DNA from: Anaerolineaceae bacterium UBA2274
GTDB taxonomy: Bacteria > Chloroflexota > Anaerolineae > Anaerolineales > Anaerolineaceae
NCBI GenBank assembly: GCA_002347705.1
Contig: DDWY01000020.1
Span: 1,625-47,412, forward strand
Length of the DNA stretch: 45,788 nucleotides
Direction of reading: 5' to 3'
Both the position numbers and the translations under genes were made by a program. The notes under the pieces were generated by a model. That model was not told the origin of the DNA. It saw only the letters and a list, made by a program, of their open reading frames with translations, and made no database searches. This document shows, piece by piece, positions 1-8,252 of the stretch (the stretch's first letter is position 1; every line of letters begins with the position of its first letter).

Positions 1-2
1 CT

Positions 3-29
3 GCCTTTGGGGCACTGATCCTGGCGTAA
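3..29 (+). CDS. 3' end of a possible gene running in from the left (partial)
   Basis: Reading from base 3, the frame gives AFGALILA and then a TAA stop at 27-29. The residues are hydrophobic, as at the end of a membrane protein. A strong hairpin terminator follows about 20 bases later, which fits a plus-strand gene ending here. Eight codons are too few to identify a family, and the frame could be open by chance. Confidence 0.3.
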   Translation, partial: AFGALILA

Positions 30-49
30 ACGCCTCCAACTTGTTTTTG

Positions 50-80
50 ACTGACCCCAGCCTGGGGTCAGTTTATTTTA
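50..80. terminator. Hairpin terminator, probably bidirectional
   Basis: An 11 bp perfect inverted repeat (ACTGACCCCAG at 50-60 and CTGGGGTCAGT at 62-72) is followed by a T-rich run on the plus strand. On the minus strand it is followed by a run of T after GTCAGTC. It lies between the end of a possible plus-strand gene and the 3' end of the minus-strand PAP2 gene, so it can serve both. Confidence 0.75.
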
Positions 81-84
81 ATAT

Positions 85-642
85 TCAGCCAAGGAAGGGA
101 AAGATTGACGGCAATTTCTGGATCAGAACAGGGAAAAATTTGAGTGCCAAAACACCGCTCAATGCGCCGATCAGCCAACCAACCAAAATATCAGAGAAGT
201 AGTGCAGGCGTAATGCCAGCCTGGAGTAACCCACCAGAATTGCCCAGGCAAGCAGCAAAAGAAACCAAAGCGGGTTCTCAAACTGCAGCGCCATGAAGGC
301 GATCGTCATTGCGCGGGCGGCATGCCCTGAAGGGAAAGAGTGTGGATCAGTAACACGATAAATGCTGCCCCACTCGCCCTCAGGACGCGGTCGGCGCAGC
401 AGGAATTTTACTGCGAGCACGATCACCGCCAGGCTGGCTAACGCAAACGCCCACAGGATGGCGGTGGTACGCACTAGCCCCCTTGTGAAAGCCCAAACCA
501 GGGTCAGTCCAATCAGCCAGTACCAGGAATCGCAGCTATGCCCTAAAAGTGCCGCCAACTTATGCGCAAAAGTGTCCTCTTTTTGCAAAACAAGGCGCGC
601 CGAGATTTCTTCATCCACTTTCTGGATACGATCAAGCAATTT
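85..642 (-). CDS. PAP2-family membrane phosphatase
   Basis: This is an integral membrane phosphatase of the PAP2 / lipid phosphate phosphatase family, about 185 residues. The three family motifs are visible in order: KFLLRRPRP, then SFPSGHAAR, then SRLALRLHYFSD, which carries the catalytic His and Asp. Several hydrophobic segments surround them. Family members dephosphorylate undecaprenyl pyrophosphate or phosphatidate-type lipids; which substrate applies here cannot be read from sequence. I chose the ATG at 642 (protein MKLLDRIQ) because AGCAGGT lies just before it. A start at 684 would overlap the upstream rhomboid gene by about 29 bases. It is the last gene of the gmk-rhomboid-PAP2 run. 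Confidence 0.88.
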   Translation of the reverse strand, partial: KLLDRIQKVDEEISARLVLQKEDTFAHKLAALLGHSCDSWYWLIGLTLVWAFTRGLVRTTAILWAFALASLAVIVLAVKFLLRRPRPEGEWGSIYRVTDPHSFPSGHAARAMTIAFMALQFENPLWFLLLLAWAILVGYSRLALRLHYFSDILVGWLIGALSGVLALKFFPVLIQKLPSIFPFLG

Positions 643-655
643 CATGCTTACCTGC

Positions 656-1462
656 TCAGCGCGTGATAAATGGAATGGCAGCAATCATAATGAAAGCAAC
701 CAGCACCATCGCTGCAGCCATCCAAATCTGCTGTTTGTTGCGGCCGTCTTCCAGGCGCAATCCAACCTCACTCCGCCGAGCAGCCAGCAGAGGACCTGCC
801 ATATAAGCAAAGAAAAATCCTGCCAGCAAGCCCCCAAGATGGCCCCAGTTATCCGTGTTGCTGCCAGGGGATATGCCAATGAATAAATTGAGCACTAACA
901 CAAAACCCAGATTCATCAGAATGCTCTGGCTTTGTTTGCCAAATACTTCGCGATTCTGCCATATAAAGACCCCCTCCGCGGCAAGCAAAGCGAATATTGC
1001 GGTGGAAGCTCCAAGCGAATTAAAGTCGCTCAAAACGAATGAGAGCACGTTTCCCCCGAATGCTCCAATCACATAAAGCAAAATGAAGCGACCCTTGCCA
1101 TAGAAAGGCTCAATCTGCCGGCCGAGGATACTCAGGGCATACACATTGAACATCAAATGGATCAAACTGGAATGCAGCAGTGCTGGTGTGAACAAGCGCC
1201 AGAATTGCCCTGCCTGGATCAATACATTGATCTTCCCCAGTAGCGCAAAAAGCAGATCAAAGCCATAAACCCGCTGCACGATCTGTTGGACAACATAAAA
1301 AAGTACCGTGATTGCAATGAGGGAGTAAGTCACCCACGGAAATCCCGGCCTGCGCCAGCTTTTTTTTAGTCGGTCAAGTCCGGATTGTAAATCTCCCGGG
1401 CGTGTTGAATTCGGCTGGAATTGAAATTCAGGACCAGCCTCTGGTTTGTTTTGTTCGCTCAT
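656..1462 (-). CDS. Rhomboid-family intramembrane serine protease
   Basis: This 268-residue polytopic membrane protein has about 60 soluble N-terminal residues followed by a six-helix rhomboid core. The catalytic Ser is in GASTAIF and the catalytic His in NWGHLGG, with the usual HLMFNVYAL segment (Asn and His of the oxyanion region) before them. Rhomboids cut membrane-anchored substrates within the bilayer. One oddity is that the usual GxSG becomes GAST, with Thr after the catalytic Ser. Its start overlaps the gmk stop by 4 bases, so it is translationally coupled to gmk. The physiological substrate is unknown. Confidence 0.92.
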   Translation of the reverse strand: MSEQNKPEAGPEFQFQPNSTRPGDLQSGLDRLKKSWRRPGFPWVTYSLIAITVLFYVVQQIVQRVYGFDLLFALLGKINVLIQAGQFWRLFTPALLHSSLIHLMFNVYALSILGRQIEPFYGKGRFILLYVIGAFGGNVLSFVLSDFNSLGASTAIFALLAAEGVFIWQNREVFGKQSQSILMNLGFVLVLNLFIGISPGSNTDNWGHLGGLLAGFFFAYMAGPLLAARRSEVGLRLEDGRNKQQIWMAAAMVLVAFIMIAAIPFITR

Positions 1463-2085
1463 AAATCTACCTTGCGTGGAGTTGTTCTTAAATGTTCGGC
1501 ACGGATGATCGCCTGGATATCCTCGATCGTTTTGTCAAGGTGCTGGTCTGAGTTGACCACGAGGTAATCAAACCGATCCATCACCGCATATTCCTGTGCC
1601 GCGGTTGTAAAACGCAGTTCCAGTTCTTCAGGGGTCTCACTGCGGCGCTCAAGCAAACGGTTCACCCATTCTTCCCGCGAACTGGCAGTCAGAAAAATCA
1701 GGATGGCATCGGGACAGATTTCGCGGATGGTCATCGCGCCCTGCACATCAAGCCGCATGATGACATCCTTCCCCGAGGCAAACGCTTCGCGAACCTGTGA
1801 CTTTGGGATGCCTTTGTAGTCAGAATAAACTTTGGCGTGTTCCAAGAGCTCGTCCGCCTCAATCATTTCTTCGAATGTCTCCCGGGAGACAAAGAAGTAA
1901 TCCCGACCATCCACTTCCTCCGGTCTGGGAGGACGCGAATTCATCGTGATCACAAAATGGGTGTCGGGGTTGGTTTTTCGCAGCAGACCAACCACGGCAT
2001 CTTTACCAATCCCCGAAGGACCAGAAATAACGATCAATAGTGGATTGGTAGGCGGAGTTCCAAATTGCATTGCAGGTTTATTCAT
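1459..2085 (-). CDS. gmk: Guanylate kinase
   Basis: The enzyme phosphorylates GMP to GDP with ATP, an essential step of purine nucleotide metabolism in the cytoplasm. At 208 residues it has normal family length. The P-loop GPSGIGKD is at residues 22-29, the GMP-binding segment NSRPPRPEEVDGRDYFFV follows, then EHAKVYSDYKGIPK, LDVQGA and the lid RLLERRSETPEELELRF. The P-loop ends in Asp where most guanylate kinases have Ser or Thr. The start is not certain: GAAGGG directly abuts this ATG, and another in-frame ATG lies 15 bases further in. It is the first gene of a run with the rhomboid and PAP2 genes. Confidence 0.95.
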   Translation of the reverse strand: MNKPAMQFGTPPTNPLLIVISGPSGIGKDAVVGLLRKTNPDTHFVITMNSRPPRPEEVDGRDYFFVSRETFEEMIEADELLEHAKVYSDYKGIPKSQVREAFASGKDVIMRLDVQGAMTIREICPDAILIFLTASSREEWVNRLLERRSETPEELELRFTTAAQEYAVMDRFDYLVVNSDQHLDKTIEDIQAIIRAEHLRTTPRKVDL

Positions 2086-2109
2086 CCCTTCTTGCTCTTA
2101 GTTCTAACC

Positions 2110-2115
2110 ATTATA
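2110..2115 (-). promoter_or_regulatory. Putative -10 box upstream of gmk
   Basis: A perfect TATAAT on the minus strand lies 24 bases before the gmk start, in the 90-base gap after the preceding minus-strand gene. No good -35 box is visible at 16-18 bases. It would give a leader of about 17 bases. Confidence 0.45.
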
Positions 2116-2175
2116 AATTAGAAAAGTGTTTCACATCAGGTTAGTACGACCCTCAGGTTTCTTACTCGCCGGGAA

Positions 2176-3453
2176 CTAATCCAGCAAAACCATAAGTTGA
2201 TCAAAACTTTTAACGCTTCGAATGACCCGAAGGAAATTGTTCAGACTGGCATAACGTGCGCGCAAGGCTTGCACAGCTGGTCCAACCGGATCTTCTCCCG
2301 AGGCTCCACCGCCGGGCGTGTCGTTATAAGAGCCGTGAAAAGCAAAATATGCCTGATTGATTTTCCGCAGGCGGTAGCCGTTCTCCCAGAAGAAATTCCT
2401 CCTGGCTTCCATGTAGCTTTCCGCCTCATCTGTCTTCCCGCTCAGCAAGAGCGCATCCACCCGCACCCTTGTTTCCCGCATTTCCGAGCGGAAGTCAAAG
2501 GGGTTGAGCGTTTCCGCGCCTTCAGCCAGCACAGTCGTATAGACAGGCATTGGCTGATAATATCTTGGCGTCCTTTCAGGGTAGTAGGCAATGATGAGAT
2601 CAAGTCCGATCTCTTTTCCGGCCAGGGAAGCTGTGGTCTCGTTGATCGTCCGCATCTGGTCGTTCAAATAATATCGGATCCCAAGCGGGAAAAAGGTCAG
2701 GTAGTTGTGAATCCATTCATGGGCAATTGTTTCCGTCAGCCAGTTGAGGTTGGTGGTGCGCATGACCATCGTGGGGTAAGCCCCCAGCCCGCCAACGGGC
2801 TCAATCAGGGCTGAGAGATCGTAGTCTTGATAGATGCCCGTCTCAATTAGGTCCTTTTCAACCGCATCCAGTCCGGCATCAAGGCTGATGCTGAGCTCGT
2901 TCCTGATTTCCGTCCGGGGAGAGATGATCAGATTGAGCGGAAGATCAGAAACCTGGTAGAGCACCGGCGGCAGGATCTGACCCCCCAGACCAAACCCAGC
3001 CTTAACCAGGGTAACTTCTGTCTGATTCTGCAGCACAGCTTCAGCCAGTTTGGCAAGGCGGCTATGGTTTGCTTTCACCCGATCAAGCTCGGATTTGACT
3101 GCCTGGACCATTTTGTCACGGTTAAGAGAAGTGTCGTTTTGAGCAGCAATCAAATCTTGCTCAAGCGTGATCACCTCCTCGGTTCCTGCCAGCCAGGTCC
3201 GGACGACCTCAGCCTGTTGTTCATCATCCAGAAAACGCTCAAGCTTGAGTGAAGCGCTGACCGCTTTATTGAAAAGGGCATTAACTTCCCATTCAACAAA
3301 GTCAAACTCTATGCCACGCGTATACTTGCGCAGTCCATCCAGAGGATTGACCGACTCGACGGAGGAACCCACCACCAGCAAAGCAATCGCGACAATAACA
3401 ACCAAAAGGCGCAGTCGCTTTGCCAAAGAATCCAAAAATGGTTCATCACTCAT
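2176..3453 (-). CDS. Membrane-anchored putative zinc metallopeptidase (gluzincin-like)
   Basis: I do not recognise a named family for this 425-residue protein. A single hydrophobic segment near residues 14-28 suggests an N-terminal anchor with the rest outside the membrane. A zinc-peptidase signature is clear: HEWIH at about residues 245-249, then NETTASLAGKEIG, where Glu272 fits the third zinc ligand of a gluzincin. The region before it is charged and helical (residues 60-150). It is transcribed divergently from another HExxH protein at 3616, so the pair may share function or control. Peptidase activity is inferred from the motif only. Confidence 0.75.
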   Translation of the reverse strand: MSDEPFLDSLAKRLRLLVVIVAIALLVVGSSVESVNPLDGLRKYTRGIEFDFVEWEVNALFNKAVSASLKLERFLDDEQQAEVVRTWLAGTEEVITLEQDLIAAQNDTSLNRDKMVQAVKSELDRVKANHSRLAKLAEAVLQNQTEVTLVKAGFGLGGQILPPVLYQVSDLPLNLIISPRTEIRNELSISLDAGLDAVEKDLIETGIYQDYDLSALIEPVGGLGAYPTMVMRTTNLNWLTETIAHEWIHNYLTFFPLGIRYYLNDQMRTINETTASLAGKEIGLDLIIAYYPERTPRYYQPMPVYTTVLAEGAETLNPFDFRSEMRETRVRVDALLLSGKTDEAESYMEARRNFFWENGYRLRKINQAYFAFHGSYNDTPGGGASGEDPVGPAVQALRARYASLNNFLRVIRSVKSFDQLMVLLD

Positions 3454-3552
3454 AACCTGATTCTAACACCAGCAACTTTCTTTATTCTGAGTTTACCAAC
3501 CAGAGTATGATCAAATCAACCTTAGATGATATATTTCGCAAAATCTTCCAAA

Positions 3553-3569
3553 TTGGGTAAAATACCCAA
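3553..3569. promoter_or_regulatory. Palindrome overlapping a -10-like box between divergent peptidase genes
   Basis: TTGGGTA and TACCCAA form a 7 bp perfect inverted repeat around a 3-base centre. A TAAAAT sequence, usable as a plus-strand -10 box, lies within it. This is the layout of an operator covering a promoter, but no regulator can be named. Confidence 0.35.
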
Positions 3570-3615
3570 CAGTCTGTTGCACATTGAAGCAACTGTCAGA
3601 ATAGTGAGTGTATTA

Positions 3616-5634
3616 ATGAACAATTCAACCAAGATCGTTTTAATCATTGCAGCCATTTTGGTTTTATGCGTGGTGTGTTTGTGTCTCTTGATTGTTGGTG
3701 GCGTTGTGATCTTTTCCAGCAATGTCATTTCAAACCCAATGCCCGTAGAGCTGACACCCTTCAACCTGACCGAAGCCACGCCTATTCCATTCGTTGATCC
3801 GGGTACACAAATTCTCGATCCAACAGCTTCCGAGAAGGCTTCACAAACCCTGTATGAACTCAAACAGAATACAGTCCCGATCAATGACCCCATCGATCTG
3901 GCAGCCAGGTTAGGCGGGAAGCCCAATGTGCCGAACGTACTGATCGACACAGAGGCTCCCTATTCAGTCGGAGATCAAAAGAAGTTCTGGGCAACCAATA
4001 CGGACACAAACGATAATTTCCAGGTCGATGCAACTCTGCGCTACGTTGGGGATAATATCTATTTCTGGATTGAGAACGGCGTACGTTTTGATCAAGGCGA
4101 TTTGAAGGAACTTGCTGACACGTTTGACAAGGAAATCATTCCGACCAACCGGGAGTTTTTTGGTCAGGAATGGAACCCGGGAGTAGACGGCGACCCAAGA
4201 TTCTATGTTCTTTACGCCGGAAATTTAGGCTCCAACCTGGCAGGCTATTATTCTTCCGCCGATGAGCTCCACCCAGACGCGCATCCGTACTCGAACGCCC
4301 ATGAGATGTTCCTGATCAGCTCAGACAATGTTGACCTTGGTGACAGCTACATTTACGGCACCATGGCTCACGAATTCCAGCACATGATCCATTGGTATCA
4401 GGATAAAAACGAGGAAACCTGGGTTAATGAAGGCTTTTCGATGCTGGCTGAGCATGTGAACGGTTATGACGCAGGTGGGTTCGACTGGTCCTACATGGAC
4501 AACACCGACATGCAGCTCAACGACTGGGGCGGAGATATTGGCAATAACGGACCCCACTACGGCGCGAGCTATCTCTTTATGGTCTATTTCCTCGACCGTT
4601 TCGGGGAGGACGCAACCAAAGCGCTCGTGCGCCACGACGACAACGGATTTGTTGGCATTGAGAAAGTGATGAACGAACTCGCGATCACCAATCCCACCAC
4701 GGGCAAACCTTACACAGGAGATGAATTTTTCGCTGACTGGGCTGTGGCAAATCTACTGCAGGACACGGGCATTGAAGCTGGACGCTACGACTACCAAAGC
4801 TACAATCCCACCTCCGTGGATATGGAAAAATCAATCCTGGATTGCCCGGTAAAGGTGAATGGCAGTGTTTATCAATTTGGTGTGGATTACATCGAAATCG
4901 AGTGCGACAACCTGGAAAGCATCCAGATCAACGCTTCCGAAGCTGTCAACATCTTGCCCTTCACCGCTCCAAGCTCAGGTGAGTATTTCTTCTGGTCGAA
5001 CCTTGGAGACGAGTCAAATGCATCCCTCTCGCAGACTTTTGATCTTAGCAGCGTCACCGACGAAGCTACCCTGACCTTTAAGACCTGGTATGACCTCGAA
5101 GAGGATTATGACTATATTTACGTCAGCGCCAGTACCGATGGAATCAACTGGGAGATCCTCGATTCCGAGAACTGCACCACCGCCAACCCATCCGGCAACA
5201 GTTACGGCTGCGGCTGGAATGGCCAAAGTTCAGGCTGGATTGATGAAAAAGTTGACCTGTCCGGCTTTGTCGGCAGCCAGGTGACCCTCCGCTTTGATTA
5301 TGTGACAGATGCCGCAGTAAATGGCAAAGGTATGGCCATCGATGATCTTGCCATTGATGCCATCGGCTATACCTCGGACCTTGAAAATGATCTTGGCGGT
5401 TGGACCGCTGAAGGTTTCGTGCGTGTGCAAAATAAACTACCTCAGACGATGAATCTCAGCATCGTGACCTACACAAAGGGCGGCATCACCGTAGACCATC
5501 ATAGCTTCCAGGGCAGCATCACCATCCCGGATTCTGCGTTGGGTGGAAGTAATGTGGAAAGAATCGTGCTGGTAATTTCAGGCACGACCCCCTTTACAAG
5601 AGAAAAAGCGAGTTACACTATTGAGATTGAGTAG
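3616..5634 (+). CDS. Secreted zinc metallopeptidase with C-terminal MAM/jelly-roll-like domain
   Basis: This 672-residue protein is exported or anchored: residues 6-35 are strongly hydrophobic after MNNSTK. The catalytic signature is HEFQHMIH at residues 252-259, followed by ETWVNEG, where Glu272 is the probable third zinc ligand. That is a gluzincin arrangement. The C-terminal third contains a beta-rich segment (TFDLSSVTDEATLTFKTWYDLEEDYDYIYV..., GMAIDDLAID) like the MAM-type domain found in immune inhibitor A-like proteases. The upstream in-frame start at 3526 would add 30 residues that do not look like a signal sequence. The start at 3616 has no strong ribosome binding site. It probably degrades extracellular protein. 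Confidence 0.82.
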   Translation: MNNSTKIVLIIAAILVLCVVCLCLLIVGGVVIFSSNVISNPMPVELTPFNLTEATPIPFVDPGTQILDPTASEKASQTLYELKQNTVPINDPIDLAARLGGKPNVPNVLIDTEAPYSVGDQKKFWATNTDTNDNFQVDATLRYVGDNIYFWIENGVRFDQGDLKELADTFDKEIIPTNREFFGQEWNPGVDGDPRFYVLYAGNLGSNLAGYYSSADELHPDAHPYSNAHEMFLISSDNVDLGDSYIYGTMAHEFQHMIHWYQDKNEETWVNEGFSMLAEHVNGYDAGGFDWSYMDNTDMQLNDWGGDIGNNGPHYGASYLFMVYFLDRFGEDATKALVRHDDNGFVGIEKVMNELAITNPTTGKPYTGDEFFADWAVANLLQDTGIEAGRYDYQSYNPTSVDMEKSILDCPVKVNGSVYQFGVDYIEIECDNLESIQINASEAVNILPFTAPSSGEYFFWSNLGDESNASLSQTFDLSSVTDEATLTFKTWYDLEEDYDYIYVSASTDGINWEILDSENCTTANPSGNSYGCGWNGQSSGWIDEKVDLSGFVGSQVTLRFDYVTDAAVNGKGMAIDDLAIDAIGYTSDLENDLGGWTAEGFVRVQNKLPQTMNLSIVTYTKGGITVDHHSFQGSITIPDSALGGSNVERIVLVISGTTPFTREKASYTIEIE

Positions 5635-5652
5635 ATGGTAAGAATCATAAAA

Positions 5653-5685
5653 AACAGAGGCTGAAATTCTTCAGCCTCTGTTTCG
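5653..5685. terminator. Bidirectional terminator between converging genes
   Basis: A 13 bp perfect stem (AACAGAGGCTGAA at 5653-5665, TTCAGCCTCTGTT at 5670-5682) with a 4-base loop is flanked by A-rich and T-rich tracts. It lies between the stop of the plus-strand metallopeptidase and the stop of the minus-strand STAS gene. Confidence 0.9.
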
Positions 5686-5697
5686 TTATTCCTTAAG

Positions 5698-6030
5698 CTA
5701 TACGCTTCCGATCGCGTCTACCAATTCATCATAGACGGTGAAGTAAGGCAGGATACCAATCAGATCCATTGACTCACGCACGTTTTGGCACAAGCCAACC
5801 AGCATCAGGTTTCCTCTACCGAGCTTTTTGAGCTCTTTCTGGACGCGAATAATCGACCACCAACCAGCACTTGAAACAAAATCAATGTCACCCATGTCGA
5901 TTATGATGGCTTTGTTTTTATCGATCAGATCTGTCAGAACCCGCTCAATTTCAGGAGCGACAGCGCTGTCGATCCGACCAAGCCCCTTAACCACGCAAGC
6001 GCGTTTATATTCAGTTACTTTAAAGTCCAT
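5698..6030 (-). CDS. STAS-domain anti-sigma factor antagonist-like protein
   Basis: This single-domain, 110-residue protein is of the SpoIIAA/RsbV type. Such proteins bind anti-sigma or partner kinases and are switched off by phosphorylation of a conserved Ser. The key segment is IIDMGDIDFVSSAGWWSI, where the SSAG serine sits at the usual phosphorylation site. I place the start at the ATG at 6030 (MDFKVTEY) because GAGGTG lies 6 bases before it; a start at 6054 would include that site. No anti-sigma factor or phosphatase is nearby, so the partner is unknown. It is divergent from miaB. Confidence 0.85.
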   Translation of the reverse strand: MDFKVTEYKRACVVKGLGRIDSAVAPEIERVLTDLIDKNKAIIIDMGDIDFVSSAGWWSIIRVQKELKKLGRGNLMLVGLCQNVRESMDLIGILPYFTVYDELVDAIGSV

Positions 6031-6066
6031 AATCACCTCATTTTGACTAACCAACTCAGAGAAATA

Positions 6067-6075
6067 ATTATAACA
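6067..6075 (-). promoter_or_regulatory. Extended -10 promoter for the STAS gene
   Basis: TGTTATAAT on the minus strand is a perfect extended -10 (TGn plus TATAAT). It lies about 36 bases before the STAS start and gives a normal leader carrying GAGGTG. No clear -35 box is seen, as is common for extended -10 promoters. Confidence 0.6.
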
Positions 6076-6107
6076 TTATCCGACATAATCCCGGTTTGTT
6101 GTAGATG

Positions 6108-6135
6108 TTGTTGTAGATGTTGAGTCATGTATAAT
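6108..6135 (+). promoter_or_regulatory. miaB promoter placing the transcript start at the ATG
   Basis: TTGTTG at 6108-6113 and TATAAT at 6130-6135 are 16 bases apart. Only 8 bases separate the -10 box from the ATG at 6144, so transcription would begin within a base or two of the start codon. The AGGTG just before the ATG would then not be in the mRNA. Confidence 0.55.
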
Positions 6136-6143
6136 AGGTGCCT

Positions 6144-7463
6144 ATGCGTTACCACATCTGGACAGAAGGCTGTCAAATGAATGTTGCGGATTCAAGCCGC
6201 CTCTCAAGGGCGCTTGATTCTCTCGGGCTGAGTGTTACTTCAGACGTAAATCAGGCGGATTTAATCATCCTGAATACCTGCGTGGTCCGGCAGAGTGCCG
6301 AAGACCGCGCGCTGGGTCGCCTTAACTCTCTCAAACCTTTAAAACTCGCTAATCCAAGCCTGATGATTGGCTTAATGGGCTGCCTGATCGGCGTTCACGG
6401 CAACCCCGCCCTGGAAAAGCGTTTTCCCTGGGTGGATATTTTTGCGGCTCCGTCAGATCCCGAACCCTTTTTGCGGGCTCTCGAAGATCGGCTCCAGTAT
6501 GATAGTTCGGAAGCCTGGCGCAAACAAGTGGATGAAGTTCTGGATGACGAATTTGGTTTGAGGCTGGAAGATGCCCATGCGGTATCGGAAAATCTGCCGA
6601 TTGTTCTTGGTTGTTCGCACGCCTGCGCCTATTGCGTTATTCCAGGCAAACGCGGCAAAGAACAAAGCCGCAACCCAAAGAAGATCCTGCAGGAAGCTAA
6701 AAGTCTTGTTGCTGGTAGCGCCAGGGAACTGGTCCTGCTGGGGCAGATCGTCGACCGATTTGGTCTTGAGCTGGAAGGCAACTACCACCTGCCCCAACTG
6801 CTTGCGGACCTTTCAGAAATACCGGATCTACGCCGCTTGCGTTTCCTTACCTCCCACCCCAACTGGATGAGCGATGAGCTGATAGACGCGGTTGCCGTTC
6901 TGCCCAAAGTGATGCCTCACATTGAGGTACCCATACAGGCTGGCGATGACGAAATCCTCAGGATGATGCGGCGAGGCTATACCAACAGCCAATATCGCGA
7001 CCTGGTTGCGCGCATCCGTGAACGCATTCCAGGGGTTTCGATCGGCACCGATATCATCGTTGGCTTCCCGGGCGAAAGCGAAGCGGCTTTCATGAAAACT
7101 TACGACACTCTGGCAGAGCTGAAGCTGGATGTCGCTCATCTTGCGCGCTACTCTCCCCGACCCGGCACGTATTCGGCCCGTTTTCTTGCGGATGACGTTC
7201 CCGCTGAAGAGAAAATGCGCCGCTTCAGAGCCCTTGAGGACCTGCAAAAGGAAGTGGTAGGCAATCTCAACGCGGCATATCTCGATCAAAGCGTTCCAGT
7301 ACTGTTTGAAGGCAAGCCCAAAAATCGCTGGCGCGGCAGAACCCCCACTAATCGGCTCGTATTCGTGGAAACTGATCAGGATTTATTGGGGCAGGAACTG
7401 GATGTGCGTATCCGCTGGACTGGACCATGGTCCTTGCTGGGAGAAATTCAAGATCAGGTTTAG
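6144..7463 (+). CDS. miaB: tRNA-2-methylthio-N6-dimethylallyladenosine synthase (MiaB-type radical SAM methylthiotransferase)
   Basis: The enzyme adds a methylthio group to isopentenyladenosine at position 37 of tRNAs reading UNN codons. All three parts of the family are visible in 439 residues. The N-terminal domain has its cluster cysteines in TEGCQMN, NTCVVR and MGC. The radical SAM site is CSHACAYC (Cys157, Cys161, Cys164). A C-terminal TRAM-like region begins near residue 375. SHPNWMS and VPIQAGDDEILRMMRRGY are typical of MiaB. RimO or MtaB are less likely because of the MiaB-like N-terminus. A GTG at 6138 is an alternative start. Confidence 0.92.
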   Translation: MRYHIWTEGCQMNVADSSRLSRALDSLGLSVTSDVNQADLIILNTCVVRQSAEDRALGRLNSLKPLKLANPSLMIGLMGCLIGVHGNPALEKRFPWVDIFAAPSDPEPFLRALEDRLQYDSSEAWRKQVDEVLDDEFGLRLEDAHAVSENLPIVLGCSHACAYCVIPGKRGKEQSRNPKKILQEAKSLVAGSARELVLLGQIVDRFGLELEGNYHLPQLLADLSEIPDLRRLRFLTSHPNWMSDELIDAVAVLPKVMPHIEVPIQAGDDEILRMMRRGYTNSQYRDLVARIRERIPGVSIGTDIIVGFPGESEAAFMKTYDTLAELKLDVAHLARYSPRPGTYSARFLADDVPAEEKMRRFRALEDLQKEVVGNLNAAYLDQSVPVLFEGKPKNRWRGRTPTNRLVFVETDQDLLGQELDVRIRWTGPWSLLGEIQDQV

Positions 7464-7543
7464 CTCTAAAATAGCTGGAAATTTCAGCTGAGCCTCCAGA
7501 TCTGAAGCCCAAATCCTGCTACAATCGATCGCTTTTGGAGATC

Positions 7544-7569
7544 AAAAAGATGCTCAAAAGCATCTTTTT
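7544..7569. terminator. Bidirectional terminator between miaB and nth
   Basis: AAAAAGATGCT (7544-7554) and AGCATCTTTTT (7559-7569) form an 11 bp stem with loop CAAA and run into A and T tracts on both strands. It lies after the plus-strand miaB and touches the stop codon of minus-strand nth. Confidence 0.88.
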
Positions 7570-8246
7570 CATTCTTCAGTTTTCTCCTCAAACTGGCACA
7601 AATCCCTTATCGGACAAATCTGGCACTTTGGCTTGCGAGCCTGGCAAATCTCGCGGCCGAGATCAATCAGGTTTAGATGCAGGCTGCCAAAATCAGCAGG
7701 GTCCGCAATCTGTTCCATGTAAGTATGCGTCTTGGTAACGTCCAGCTCCTTGGGGCGCAAGCCAATCCGCCCGGTGACGCGAAAGATATGCGTGTCCACC
7801 GGAAAGGCGGGTATTCCCAATGAAAATGTCATCACGATTGCGGCAGTTTTTGGGCCTACCCCGCGCAATTTAACCAGCCAGTCGCGGGCTTCTTCAGGGT
7901 TTACTCCCTTCAACCAATCCAGATCAATCTCACCGCGTTCCTGGGTGATTTCTCTCAAAGCGGATTGAATGTTGGGTCCTTTTTGATTTGCCAGACCCGC
8001 AATGCGAATCACATACTGCAGTTCCGCCGGGTCAGCATCCCGCACGGCATCCCAATCCGGGTAGCGTTCTTTCAAAGCCTCGAAGGCTTTGTCGCGGTTA
8101 ATATCGTTTGTGTTTTGTGAGAGGATCGTGCAGACTAGTTCGTCGACAGCAGGCAATTCAACATGCCAGGTTGGCGTCCCAAATCTTTTGCGCAAGCGTT
8201 CTTGCACCTGCACCATGCGTTCGCGGTGTTCCTGGATTTGGTCCAT
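7569..8246 (-). CDS. nth: Endonuclease III (DNA glycosylase/AP lyase)
   Basis: This base-excision repair enzyme removes oxidised pyrimidines and cleaves the abasic site. It has the helix-hairpin-helix LRGVGPKTA with the catalytic Lys, then the catalytic Asp in FPVDTHIFR. At the C-terminus is the [4Fe-4S] loop with C-x6-C-x2-C-x5-C spacing (CQARKPKCQICPIRDLC). At 225 residues it has usual length. I prefer the ATG at 8246 (MDQIQEHR) over the GTG six bases earlier. It follows the asparaginase gene by a few bases and is probably co-transcribed. Confidence 0.95.
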   Translation of the reverse strand: MDQIQEHRERMVQVQERLRKRFGTPTWHVELPAVDELVCTILSQNTNDINRDKAFEALKERYPDWDAVRDADPAELQYVIRIAGLANQKGPNIQSALREITQERGEIDLDWLKGVNPEEARDWLVKLRGVGPKTAAIVMTFSLGIPAFPVDTHIFRVTGRIGLRPKELDVTKTHTYMEQIADPADFGSLHLNLIDLGREICQARKPKCQICPIRDLCQFEEKTEE

Positions 8247-8252
8247 GCCCAC